Assembly (NCBI GenBank): GCA_934481375.1
Contig: CAKSPN010000100.1
Coordinates: 1 to 6,722 of the forward strand
From: an uncultured Clostridia bacterium
GTDB taxonomy: Bacteria > Bacillota > Clostridia > UBA1381
Length of the DNA stretch: 6,722 nt
Direction: 5' to 3'
Shown: piece by piece, positions 1 through 6,571 of the stretch
Layout of the letters: every line of letters starts with the position of its first letter
How positions within the stretch are numbered: the stretch's first letter is position 1
Translations under genes and position numbers: made by a program
The notes under the pieces: generated by a model
Told to the model about the DNA's origin: nothing
Databases searched by the model: none
Seen by the model: only the letters and a program-made list of their open reading frames with translations

Positions 1-189
1 GTGCAGTTCCGCACGATTTCCATGGACTTCTGGGCAAGTCTGGAACACAAGATTTGCTACAAGAAAAACGTACCTGGGTACGAACAGATATACCGTGATT
101 TGCGTGACTGCGCCGATATAGGCGCAAGTCTTGACGAGCGTATGGAGCTTATTCAGCGCAGAGTGGACAACGGGATAGTAACGGAATAA
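1..189 (+). CDS. Small alarmone synthetase (GTP pyrophosphokinase, RelP/YwaC-like), C-terminal fragment
   Basis: This is the last 62 codons of a gene that begins left of the window; the first codon, GTG, is an internal valine rather than a start. The fragment reads VQFRTISMDFWASLEHKI and then a short helical tail containing DIGASLDERM. That matches the end of the synthetase fold of single-domain (p)ppGpp synthetases, where an E-(I/V)-Q-(I/F)-R-T strand is followed by MDFWASLEHK and a C-terminal helix with LDE(R/K)M. These cytoplasmic enzymes move pyrophosphate from ATP to GDP or GTP to make the stringent-response alarmone. The MDFWASLEHK wording looks closer to RelP/YwaC than to RelQ/YjbM, but the catalytic part is missing, so the subtype is tentative. 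The gene ends with TAA at 187-189, and a strong hairpin starts 9 nt later. It is convergent with the FAD oxidoreductase gene. Confidence 0.88.
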   Translation: MQFRTISMDFWASLEHKICYKKNVPGYEQIYRDLRDCADIGASLDERMELIQRRVDNGIVTE

Positions 190-197
190 AAAATATA

Positions 198-236
198 ACA
201 AGGGGCGGTAAAAAAGCATTTTTTACCGCCCCTTGT
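198..236. terminator. Bidirectional rho-independent terminator
   Basis: A perfect 18-bp inverted repeat (198-215 with 219-236) encloses the 3-nt loop GCA. The stem has a GC-rich base (CAAGGGGCGG) and an A6/T6 top. On the minus strand the hairpin is followed directly by a T-rich tract (TATATTTTTT), and on the plus strand by a weaker TTTG. It lies 9 nt after the stop of the plus-strand alarmone synthetase and is the first strong terminator reached by transcription from the minus-strand FAD gene. Use by both convergent genes is inferred from geometry; the stem itself is seen directly. Confidence 0.9.
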
Positions 237-293
237 GTTTGATAGGGATAACAAATTTATGGTTGATGTCCCGTACAGCGTGAACAAATATCT

Positions 294-320
294 GTAGGGG
301 TCGATGCCCACATCGACCCG
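294..320 (+). repeat. GTAGGG-led palindromic repeat, copy 1
   Basis: After GTAG comes a perfect 9-bp stem (298-306 GGGTCGATG with 311-319 CATCGACCC) around the 4-nt loop CCCA. Copy 3, at 388-414, shares GGGTCGATGCCCACATC exactly. The unit matches my recollection of short GTAGGG-led interspersed palindromes that are abundant between genes in many clostridial genomes. Its function is unknown. It lies downstream of the minus-strand FAD gene, so it would form a hairpin in that gene's 3' untranslated RNA. Confidence 0.75.
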
Positions 321-341
321 CACAATATACGGTTTCGTTTT

Positions 342-366
342 CGGCAGGAGCAAGCCCCTGCCCTAC
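342..366 (-). repeat. GTAGGG-led palindromic repeat, copy 2 (inverted, diverged)
   Basis: Read on the minus strand this unit starts GTAGGGCAGGGG and ends CTCCTGCCG. It therefore has the same GTAGGG lead as copy 1 but a different stem. The arms 343-351 and 354-362 pair with one A/C mismatch, and the 6-bp outer part GGCAGG/CCTGCC is perfect. The opposite orientation and different arm sequence show that this is a family of related units, not a tandem array of identical repeats. Confidence 0.65.
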
Positions 367-387
367 GGCGTACGGTTGACATAATTC

Positions 388-414
388 GTATGGGTCGATG
401 CCCACATCAACCCG
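388..414 (+). repeat. GTAGGG-led palindromic repeat, copy 3 (degenerate)
   Basis: Arms 392-400 (GGGTCGATG) and 405-413 (CATCAACCC) surround the loop CCCA. One base differs from copy 1 (CATCAACCC for CATCGACCC), leaving a single C/A mismatch in the stem. The leader is GTATGGG rather than GTAGGGG. The right arm is also a perfect 9-bp inverted match to 261-269 (GGTTGATGT with ACATCAACC at 404-412), which suggests a further half-copy at 261-271. Confidence 0.7.
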
Positions 415-423
415 AAATATGTG

Positions 424-1794
424 TTACTGCTCCGGTGTAAGCTCACGCGCCACAAACACGCCGCTCGCCGATGCGTGAGACAGCGAATGTGTTATTCCGC
501 TGCCGTCGCCTATCACGTACAGTCCCTTATGCTTTGTTTCAAGATTATCGTTAAGCTCTACCTCCATATTATAGAACTTAACCTCAACTCCGTAGAGGAG
601 CGTATCGTCATTCGCTGTACCCGGCGCAATCTTATCGAGTGCGTGTATCATCTCGATTATACCGTCAAGAATACGTTTCGGAAGCACAAGGCTCAAATCG
701 CCCGGAGTTGCCGAAAGCGTAGGTGTTACAAGTCCCTCCTCAATTCGCTTTACGTTACTTCTTCTTCCTCTTATAAGATCGCCGAAACGCTGTACTATTA
801 CGCCGCCGCCGAGCATATTCGACAGTCTGGCAATACTTTCGCCGTAGCCGTTGCTGTCCTCGAACGGTTCCGAGAAATGCTTCGACACAAGCAGTGCAAA
901 GTTGGTGTTTTCGGTACGCATTTTCTCGTCCTCATAGCTGTGACCGTTTACGGTAACGATACCGTTTGTATTTTCATTTACGACAATTCCGTAAGGATTC
1001 ATACAGAATGTACGCACATTATCCTCAAATTTTTCCGTGCGGTACACAATCTTGCTTTCGTACAGCTCATCCGTCAAATGCGAGAACACAACCGCCGGCA
1101 GTTCCACTCTCACGCCGATGTCGACACGGTTTGATTTGGTCTTGATGTCAAGATTTTTGCAGACCGTTTCCATCCACTTACTGCCGCTTCTGCCGACCGA
1201 AATAATACAGTTACTGCATTCATACGTTTCGTTTTCGCAATCGATTTTATATCCGCCGTCAACCTTTTCCACGTTATTTACGGGCGTATCGAAATAGAAA
1301 TCTATTTTATCCTTTAATGCGTTATATATATTTTCAAGCACGATAAAATTAATATCCGTTCCGAGGTGGCGCACCGATGCGTCAAGCAGATTAAGCTTAT
1401 TTTGAATACAAAGCTTTTTGAACTTTGTTCCCGTTGTGGAATACAGCTTTGTTCCCTCGCCGCCGTACTGCATATTGATGTCATCGACATATTTCATAAG
1501 CTCGAGCGCTTTTTTCTTGCCGATATGCTCGTGCAGAGTACCGCCGAAATTATTTGTTATATTATATTTACCGTCCGAAAATGCGCCCGCACCGCCGAAA
1601 CCGCTCATAATCGAGCAGACCTTACAGCCGATACAGGATTTCACCTTTTCGCCGTCTATGGGACAGCGTCTTTTACGGAGCGAGTGTCCCGTTTCAAACA
1701 TTGCCACTTTAAGATTTGGATTTCTTTTCATTAATTCATATGCCGAGAATATTCCGCCCGGCCCTGCGCCTATAATAATTACATCATATTTCAT
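424..1794 (-). CDS. NAD(P)/FAD-dependent oxidoreductase (COG2509-like), uncharacterised
   Basis: This is a 456-residue cytoplasmic flavoprotein with no signal peptide or membrane segment. A Rossmann dinucleotide motif GAGPGG at residues 9-14 ends in E34, the usual FAD ribose ligand. Residues 44-76 hold C44-P-I, then C54-x2-C57-x2-C60, then GFGGAGAFSDGK, the signature I associate with uncharacterised FAD-dependent dehydrogenases of COG2509. A second nucleotide-fold segment (IISVGRSG, 197-204), CMNPYG (264-269) and a C-terminal FAD motif GLYVIGDGSG (424-433) complete the fold. The substrate is unknown, and whether the cysteines bind an iron-sulfur cluster or zinc, or act in redox, cannot be told. 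I chose the ATG at 1794 because it starts MKYDVIIIGAG directly and has an AAAGGA site upstream. An in-frame GTG at 1851 would add 19 residues but coincides with the predicted transcription start. The gene has its own promoter and ends toward the terminator at 198-236. Confidence 0.88.
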   Translation of the reverse strand: MKYDVIIIGAGPGGIFSAYELMKRNPNLKVAMFETGHSLRKRRCPIDGEKVKSCIGCKVCSIMSGFGGAGAFSDGKYNITNNFGGTLHEHIGKKKALELMKYVDDINMQYGGEGTKLYSTTGTKFKKLCIQNKLNLLDASVRHLGTDINFIVLENIYNALKDKIDFYFDTPVNNVEKVDGGYKIDCENETYECSNCIISVGRSGSKWMETVCKNLDIKTKSNRVDIGVRVELPAVVFSHLTDELYESKIVYRTEKFEDNVRTFCMNPYGIVVNENTNGIVTVNGHSYEDEKMRTENTNFALLVSKHFSEPFEDSNGYGESIARLSNMLGGGVIVQRFGDLIRGRRSNVKRIEEGLVTPTLSATPGDLSLVLPKRILDGIIEMIHALDKIAPGTANDDTLLYGVEVKFYNMEVELNDNLETKHKGLYVIGDGSGITHSLSHASASGVFVARELTPEQ

Positions 1795-1806
1795 AATTAT
1801 ATCCGT

Positions 1807-1812
1807 TCCTTT
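1807..1812 (-). promoter_or_regulatory. Ribosome binding site that decides the FAD gene start
   Basis: AAAGGA lies 12 nt upstream of the ATG at 1794, a slightly long spacing. No comparable site precedes the alternative GTG at 1851. This supports the shorter, 456-residue protein. Confidence 0.7.
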
Positions 1813-1817
1813 CAAAC

Positions 1818-1853
1818 GCACAAAGAAATTGTGCAGACTTATCCTCCGCACAA
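1818..1853 (-). promoter_or_regulatory. 5' leader with two mutually exclusive hairpins
   Basis: Read on the minus strand, the leader contains TTGTGC (1853-1848), GCACAA (1834-1829) and TTGTGC again (1823-1818). The middle arm can pair perfectly over 6 bp with either flanking copy. One choice is a hairpin with a 13-nt loop containing GGAGGATAAG; the other is a tight hairpin with the 5-nt loop TTTCT. The AAAGGA ribosome site begins 5 nt beyond the last arm. The arms are seen directly. A regulatory role is inference, and no known riboswitch class is recognised. Confidence 0.4.
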
Positions 1854-1858
1854 AACAA

Positions 1859-1887
1859 ATTATACATTAAAATTAACATAAAGTCAA
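1859..1887 (-). promoter_or_regulatory. Sigma-A promoter of the FAD oxidoreductase gene
   Basis: On the minus strand TTGACT (1887-1882) and TATAAT (1864-1859) are separated by exactly 17 nt, an almost perfect housekeeping promoter. The expected start near 1852 leaves a leader of about 58 nt before the ATG. This shows that the FAD gene is transcribed separately from purL, despite the shared orientation. Confidence 0.88.
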
Positions 1888-1981
1888 GTTTTGGGGTTTA
1901 GCAAAATGCACAGACCGCATAAAGTGTGAAAAAAAGCAGATATAAAGTCTGCAAGTATAAAAATGAGTTAAAACCAAATGT

Positions 1982-2007
1982 AGAAATTTGTTTTATACCA
2001 AATTTCT
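1982..2007. repeat. 9-bp perfect inverted repeat
   Basis: AGAAATTTG (1982-1990) and CAAATTTCT (1999-2007) form a perfect AT-rich stem with an 8-nt loop. No uridine tract follows on either strand, so it is not a good terminator. It lies inside the putative element at 1893-2109. Confidence 0.6.
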
Positions 2008-2031
2008 TTCAAAAAACGCTTTATGCTATGA

Positions 2032-2081
2032 ACAAACTGAACCACTCGGAGTACCTATGTACGCCGTCGGGTTCAGTTTGT
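2032..2081. repeat. Long stem-loop downstream of purL
   Basis: ACAAACTGAACC (2032-2043) pairs perfectly over 12 bp with GGTTCAGTTTGT (2070-2081). The interior adds CGG/CCG (2047-2049 with 2064-2066) and GTAC/GTAC (2051-2054 with 2059-2062) around a 4-nt loop. It begins 48 nt past the purL stop in the direction of transcription and is the most stable-looking structure before the next promoter. It may help end or stabilise the purL message. The nearest T6 run on the minus strand comes 15 nt after the stem, so it is not a classic terminator. Confidence 0.55.
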
Positions 2082-2128
2082 CCATTCTGCACTATTTTTC
2101 TGAAACCCCTAAAAAATAAACCCGATAA

Positions 2129-5100
2129 TTATTTAAAATAATTTACCCCTGCCTCAAACAACTTCTGATTTTTGTTTCCGGGCACGTTAAACGCAATATT
2201 TTCGCCTATACGTTCGCTGTGTCCCATTTTGCCGAACACTCTGCCGTCGGGGCTTGTGATACCCTCTATCGCCGCCGCCGAGCCGTTCGGGTTCCACTCC
2301 GTATCATACGTAGCCTTTCCGTCCGTATTTACATACTGCGTTGCAATCTGACCGTTCTTTGCAAGGCTCGCTATAATCCCGTCCGACGCCGCAAAGCGTC
2401 CCTCGCCGTGAGACAGCGGAATGGTGTGAATATCGCCGACATTCACATTCGCAAGCCACGGGCTGTTATTTGACGCAATCCTTGTATATGCCATACGTGA
2501 GATATGCCTGCCGAGCGTATTGAACGTGAGCGTCGGCGACGACTCGTCAAGGTCACGTATTTCGCCGTAGGGAACAAGTCCGAGCTTTATAAGCGCCTGG
2601 AAACCGTTACAGATACCGAGCATAAGTCCGTCACGGTTTTTGAGCATATTCATGACAGCGTCCTTAACAAGCGGATTTCTGAACGCCGTTGCGATAAACT
2701 TACCGCTGCCCTCAGGCTCGTCACCGCCCGAAAATCCGCCCGGCAGCATTACTATCTGCGCATTGTCTATGCGCTTTTTCATTTCCGCCATAGAGTATGC
2801 GACGTCCTCACCCGTCAGGTTTCTTATAACGAACACGTCCGCCGTACCGCCTGCTCTCTCAAATGCTTTTGCGGTGTCATACTCGCAGTTTGTACCCGGG
2901 AATACGGGTATAAATATGCGCGGTTTTGCAAACTTTTCGTTTGCCGCAACAATATTTTTATGATTAAAGCTGTAAGTTTCGGGTTCGGTTCTGCTGTCCT
3001 TAACCTTTGTCGGGAACACCTTTTCGAGCGGAGCCTTCCATACCGACAGAGCCTCGTCAAGGTCAATATTCACCGCACCGATCTTGATTTTTCCGCTGTT
3101 GTTCGTATATCCCACGGTAACTCCGCAGTCCGTATCGTTCTCCACTTCAAGTACTATCGAGCCTATGGGAGCATAGAACAGCATATCGTTTGTAACGTTT
3201 TTATCAAACTCAACGCCTATCATATTTCCGAACGCCATTTTGCTTACCGTTTCGCACAGTCCGAAGCCTTTCACAACCGATGCGGAAAGCACCTTTCCGT
3301 CCGATATAAGCTTATGCACATTCTCATACATTGCCTTTAATGCGCCAAAATCGGGCAAATCGTTTTTGTCACGCTTAAGCGTGAACATAACAAGCTTTGT
3401 ATCCGTCTTTTTAATCTCCTGCGACACAACCTTATCCGCCTTGAGCGGTGCAACCGCAAACGACGTGAGCGTCGGCGGAACGTCAAGGTTATTAAACGAA
3501 CCGCTCATTGAGTCCTTACCGCCTATCGCCGCAATGCCGAGTTCAAGCTGTGTTCTGTATGCGCCCAAAAGTGCGGCGAACGGTTTTCCCCAGCGCTTGG
3601 GGTCTGTTCCGAGTCTTTCAAAGTATTCCTGGAATGTGAGATATATTTTCTTATAATCCGCACCTATGGCAACCGCCTTTGACACGGACTCGACTATGGC
3701 ATATACCGCGCCGTGGTACGGACTCCATTTTGACATTTTCGGATTGTATCCGAACGTCATTACCGTTGCGGTATTGGTTTCACCGTCCAACACAGGCACT
3801 TTTGCCGCCATCCCCTCGGACGGGGTAAGCTGATACTTTCCACCGAACGGCATAAGCACCGATCCTGCGCCGATTGTTGAGTCGAATTTTTCGCAAAGAC
3901 CCTTTTGCGAGCATACGTTAAGGTCGGAAAGTGTTTCGAGCCATTTTTGCTTGACATCGCAAACTACCTCAGCATTGAAAAATCTATCCTTATCATTCGG
4001 CATGGTAACTTCAATATCGGTATTTTTCGGTGCGCCGTTTGTGTTAAGAAAATCACGTGATATATCGCATATTGTTTTTTCACGCCATGTCATAACAAGG
4101 CGGTTTTCGTCCGTTACCTCCGCAACAATCGTTGCTTCGAGGTTTTCCTCGTTCGCATATGCGATAAACTTCTCGGCGTCATCACTTCTTACAACCACCG
4201 CCATTCTTTCCTGCGATTCGCTTATTGCAAGCTCGGTGCCGTCAAGTCCCTCGTACTTTTTCGGCACTTTATCGAGATTTATTCTCAAGCCGTCCGCCAG
4301 CTCGCCGATTGCGACCGACACACCGCCTGCGCCGAAATCGTTACAGCGCTTTATAAGCGTTGTAACCTTGCTGTCACGGAACAATCTCTGCAATTTCCGC
4401 TCTACGGGCGGATTACCCTTTTGTACCTCACTGCCGCAGGTTATAACGCTCTTATCGTTATGCGCTTTTGAAGAGCCCGTAGCACCGCCGATACCGTCAC
4501 GTCCCGTTCTGCCGCCGAGAAGTATTACAACGTCGCCCTTTGACGGCGTTTCACGGATTACGTTTTTCTTGGGTGCGGCGCCGATAACTGCGCCTATTTC
4601 CATACGTTTTGCAACGTATCCCTCGTCATATATTTCCTGAACCTGACCTGTAGCCAGTCCTATCTGATTTCCGTAGGAGCTGTATCCCGAAGAAGCCTTG
4701 CGTGTTATCTGCCTTTGCATAAGCTTTCCGCCAAGCGTTTCCTCAAGCGATTTTCTCGGGTCGCCCGCACCCGTTACACGCATTGCCTGATAAACGTAGG
4801 AACGTCCCGACAGCGGATCTCTTATTGCTCCGCCCAGGCACGTTGCCGCACCGCCGAACGGCTCGATCTCGGTGGGGTGGTTATGCGTTTCGTTTTTGAA
4901 CATTATAAGCCACGGCTCGTCCTTGCCGTCAATATCCACGTCAACGACTATCGAGCAAGCGTTTATCTCCTCCGACTCGTCTATTTCCTTTAAAAGTCCG
5001 CGGCTTTTAAGCTGTTTTACTATTATCGTTGCCATATTCATAAGGCAGGCGTCCTTGCCCTTGGGATAGAGCGCTTCTTTTGCCTTTTGATACTCCGCAT

Positions 5101-5857
5101 ACGAGTCCTTTATAACATCGGCATACTTTCCGTCATTTACGGTAACATTGTTTATTCTTGTAGAAAACGTTGTGTGACGGCAATGATCCGACCAGTACGT
5201 GTCAATCATTCTCAGCTCCGTAACGGTCGGGTTTCTTTTTTCGTCCTCGCTGAAATAACGGCGGCAGAATTTAAGATCGTCCGCATCCATTGCAAAACCC
5301 ATTTTATCTATAAACGCCTGCACATCACCGTCGCTCATATCGGTAAATCCGTCAACCGTTTCAACGTCTGACGGATATGCAATATCCATATCGAGCGTTT
5401 TCGGCTTTTCAAGGTCAGCCTCACGTGCCTCAACGGGGTTTATGACATATTTCTTTGCGGCGTCAAGTTCCGCATCGCTCACATTGCCGATAAGCACATA
5501 AACCTTTGCACTGCGTACCTTGGGGCGCTCCTTTTCGGTAAGTATGGATATACATTCCTCTGCCGAGGCGGCTCTCTGGTCAAACTGTCCCGGGAGAAAT
5601 TCCACCGCAAACACTCTGCCCTCGTTTATTTCTATTTCCTCATCAAAAGCATTGTCAACGGGAGGCTCGGAGAAAATAAGAGTTCTCGCCTTTTTGTATT
5701 CCTCATCATTTATTCCCTCGACATCATAGCGGTTTATTATTCTGACCTTTTCAAGTCCCGTCATTGAAAGATTTTCTCTTAAATCCTCCAGCACCTCTTT
5801 CGCTTCAATGTCAAATCCGTCCTTTTTTTCAACAAAAATTCTTCTTACTTTTTCCAT
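2129..5857 (-). CDS. purL: Phosphoribosylformylglycinamidine synthase, single-chain (clostridial type)
   Basis: FGAM synthase performs the fourth step of de novo purine synthesis: FGAR, ATP and glutamine give FGAM, ADP, phosphate and glutamate. At 1242 residues it is the fused large form, with no separate PurS or PurQ needed. In order there is a PurS-like N-terminal region (about 1-150), a linker, then two AIR-synthetase-type halves. Landmarks are SDHCRH (223-228), NETHNHPTE leading into GGAATCLGGAIRD (322-347) and DFGAGGVSVAIGELADG (507-523). A class I glutamine amidotransferase begins at IFIPVFPGTNCEYD (981-994), with nucleophile C1083 in GICNGF and partners H1213 and E1215 in GHSER. All key motifs look intact. 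The ATG at 5857 follows AAGGG with 8 nt spacing. The gene starts 41 nt after the histidine phosphatase stop with no terminator or clear promoter between, so the two are probably cotranscribed. No PurR box or purine riboswitch was recognised. Confidence 0.97.
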   Translation of the reverse strand: MEKVRRIFVEKKDGFDIEAKEVLEDLRENLSMTGLEKVRIINRYDVEGINDEEYKKARTLIFSEPPVDNAFDEEIEINEGRVFAVEFLPGQFDQRAASAEECISILTEKERPKVRSAKVYVLIGNVSDAELDAAKKYVINPVEAREADLEKPKTLDMDIAYPSDVETVDGFTDMSDGDVQAFIDKMGFAMDADDLKFCRRYFSEDEKRNPTVTELRMIDTYWSDHCRHTTFSTRINNVTVNDGKYADVIKDSYAEYQKAKEALYPKGKDACLMNMATIIVKQLKSRGLLKEIDESEEINACSIVVDVDIDGKDEPWLIMFKNETHNHPTEIEPFGGAATCLGGAIRDPLSGRSYVYQAMRVTGAGDPRKSLEETLGGKLMQRQITRKASSGYSSYGNQIGLATGQVQEIYDEGYVAKRMEIGAVIGAAPKKNVIRETPSKGDVVILLGGRTGRDGIGGATGSSKAHNDKSVITCGSEVQKGNPPVERKLQRLFRDSKVTTLIKRCNDFGAGGVSVAIGELADGLRINLDKVPKKYEGLDGTELAISESQERMAVVVRSDDAEKFIAYANEENLEATIVAEVTDENRLVMTWREKTICDISRDFLNTNGAPKNTDIEVTMPNDKDRFFNAEVVCDVKQKWLETLSDLNVCSQKGLCEKFDSTIGAGSVLMPFGGKYQLTPSEGMAAKVPVLDGETNTATVMTFGYNPKMSKWSPYHGAVYAIVESVSKAVAIGADYKKIYLTFQEYFERLGTDPKRWGKPFAALLGAYRTQLELGIAAIGGKDSMSGSFNNLDVPPTLTSFAVAPLKADKVVSQEIKKTDTKLVMFTLKRDKNDLPDFGALKAMYENVHKLISDGKVLSASVVKGFGLCETVSKMAFGNMIGVEFDKNVTNDMLFYAPIGSIVLEVENDTDCGVTVGYTNNSGKIKIGAVNIDLDEALSVWKAPLEKVFPTKVKDSRTEPETYSFNHKNIVAANEKFAKPRIFIPVFPGTNCEYDTAKAFERAGGTADVFVIRNLTGEDVAYSMAEMKKRIDNAQIVMLPGGFSGGDEPEGSGKFIATAFRNPLVKDAVMNMLKNRDGLMLGICNGFQALIKLGLVPYGEIRDLDESSPTLTFNTLGRHISRMAYTRIASNNSPWLANVNVGDIHTIPLSHGEGRFAASDGIIASLAKNGQIATQYVNTDGKATYDTEWNPNGSAAAIEGITSPDGRVFGKMGHSERIGENIAFNVPGNKNQKLFEAGVNYFK

Positions 5858-5898
5858 TGTTTCAGCCCTTTCCGTATAACCCCGTTTTCCCTTTGTTC

Positions 5899-6492
5899 TT
5901 ATATATTAAGTCCGAGCAGAGTTCCCTGCCCGTCCGAATATTCTATCACTGCCGTTTTGGCATTATCGAGAAAAAATCTGTCACAGCGCTTCGGAGGAAG
6001 TCCCATAAGATGCGTGATTATGCTCCTTGCGGTCAAAAGATGCGTCACCATAAGCACCTCGCCGCCCGTATGCTGTGCGATTATCTTATCCGCCGAGTCG
6101 GCGCACCGTTTATACAGCTCCTCTATACTCTCACCGCCGGGGGGAGTTTCGTAAAACCACAAATCGTTCTCACGTCTGAAAGCGTTGGGGCGCTTTTGAC
6201 ATATTTCATCACGGGTCATACCCTCCCATTCTCCGAAATCACGCTCGATAAGTCCGTAATTCATAATAAGATTGAGATTTCTGTGCATAGCGGCTATCGG
6301 TGCGGCGGTATTGACCGCACGGACGAGCGGACTTGTATACACAGCCTCAAAATTTACATCGGAAAATTTGTCGGCAAGCTTTCTTGCCTGCGAAACGCCT
6401 ATCCCGTTAAGGGGTACATCACTGCGCCCGATACAGGCGTTTTTTATGTTCTCGTCCGTCTGACCGTGACGGACTATATACAGCTTTGTCAT
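5899..6492 (-). CDS. Histidine phosphatase family protein (phosphoglycerate mutase-like)
   Basis: This is a complete 197-residue cytoplasmic enzyme of the histidine phosphatase superfamily (COG0406 type). The hallmark RHG lies at residues 8-10, with H9 the residue phosphorylated during catalysis, followed by QTDEN. Other pocket residues are R58 in SPLVRA, E83 in ERDFGEWEG (the acid/base) and H151 in VTH. The usual GG after the last histidine is replaced by LL (VTHLLTAR), a modest departure. PPGGES at 117-122 is typical of the group. Family members dephosphorylate small phosphate esters, including sugar phosphates and alpha-ribazole phosphate, and the sequence does not select one. The ATG at 6492 follows AAAGGA by 9 nt. 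Placement as the first gene before purL may suggest phosphometabolite processing, but this is inference. No cobalamin genes are nearby to support a CobC role. Confidence 0.92.
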   Translation of the reverse strand: MTKLYIVRHGQTDENIKNACIGRSDVPLNGIGVSQARKLADKFSDVNFEAVYTSPLVRAVNTAAPIAAMHRNLNLIMNYGLIERDFGEWEGMTRDEICQKRPNAFRRENDLWFYETPPGGESIEELYKRCADSADKIIAQHTGGEVLMVTHLLTARSIITHLMGLPPKRCDRFFLDNAKTAVIEYSDGQGTLLGLNI

Positions 6493-6494
6493 AT

Positions 6495-6505
6495 AGGACT
6501 GTCCT
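6495..6505. repeat. 11-bp palindrome overlapping the phosphatase ribosome site
   Basis: AGGACTGTCCT is a perfect odd palindrome. In the mRNA it could form a 4-bp AGGA/UCCU hairpin that includes part of the AAAGGA ribosome site. The stem is short and may be chance. Confidence 0.3.
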
Positions 6506-6525
6506 TTCCGTATTATTCTTATACT

Positions 6526-6554
6526 ATTGTATCATACTTGAATTATTTTCGCAA
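6526..6554 (-). promoter_or_regulatory. Sigma-A promoter (extended -10) for the phosphatase-purL unit
   Basis: On the minus strand TTGCGA (6554-6549, 4 of 6 consensus bases) and TACAAT (6531-6526) are 17 nt apart. A TGA directly before TACAAT makes an extended -10. The predicted start near 6519 gives a leader of about 27 nt, too short for a riboswitch. Confidence 0.65.
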
Positions 6555-6571
6555 TTGCCAATCATTACTAA

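Larger units (their letters stand above)
1893..2109. repeat. Possible degenerate MITE-like inverted-repeat element
   Basis: The block between purL and the FAD promoter starts GGGGTTTAGCAAAATGCACAGA. Read from the other end it starts GGGGTTTCAGAAAAATAGTG followed by CAGA. The first 7 bp match exactly and the rest aligns with small gaps. Inside are an 11-bp arm pair with one G/T wobble (1917-1927 with 2016-2026) and three local hairpins (1936-1952, 1982-2007, 2032-2081). No credible protein is encoded. The 8 bases flanking each proposed end do not match, so there is no visible target duplication and the exact ends are uncertain. It could equally be an unrelated structured intergenic region. Confidence 0.35.

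Noticed and set aside
294..414. CRISPR array
   Set aside because: There are only three imperfect units in mixed orientation with unequal spacing, and no cas gene. They are interspersed palindromes.
421..1134. Long plus-strand open frame opposite the FAD gene
   Set aside because: It is antisense to a gene with intact motifs, and its composition is rich in Arg, Cys and His as expected of a reverse-strand shadow.
1795..1851. Upstream in-frame GTG start giving a 475-residue FAD protein
   Set aside because: It has no ribosome site, coincides with the predicted transcription start, and would place 19 unrelated residues before the Rossmann strand that normally begins such proteins.
1885..2117. Target-site duplication flanking the putative element
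   Set aside because: The 8 bases before 1893 (CAAGTTTT) and after 2109 (TAAAAAAT) do not match.
1926..2141. 71-codon plus-strand open frame
   Set aside because: The GTG start has no ribosome site, there is no recognisable domain, and the frame runs through inverted repeats and overlaps the end of purL.
2504..4640. Long plus-strand open frames opposite purL
   Set aside because: They are shadows of purL; they have no domains, and purL is uninterrupted with all motifs present.
5858..5898. Purine riboswitch or PurR site before purL
   Set aside because: The gap is only 41 nt, with no conserved purine-riboswitch core or paired PurBox that I can see. The leader before the phosphatase is also too short.
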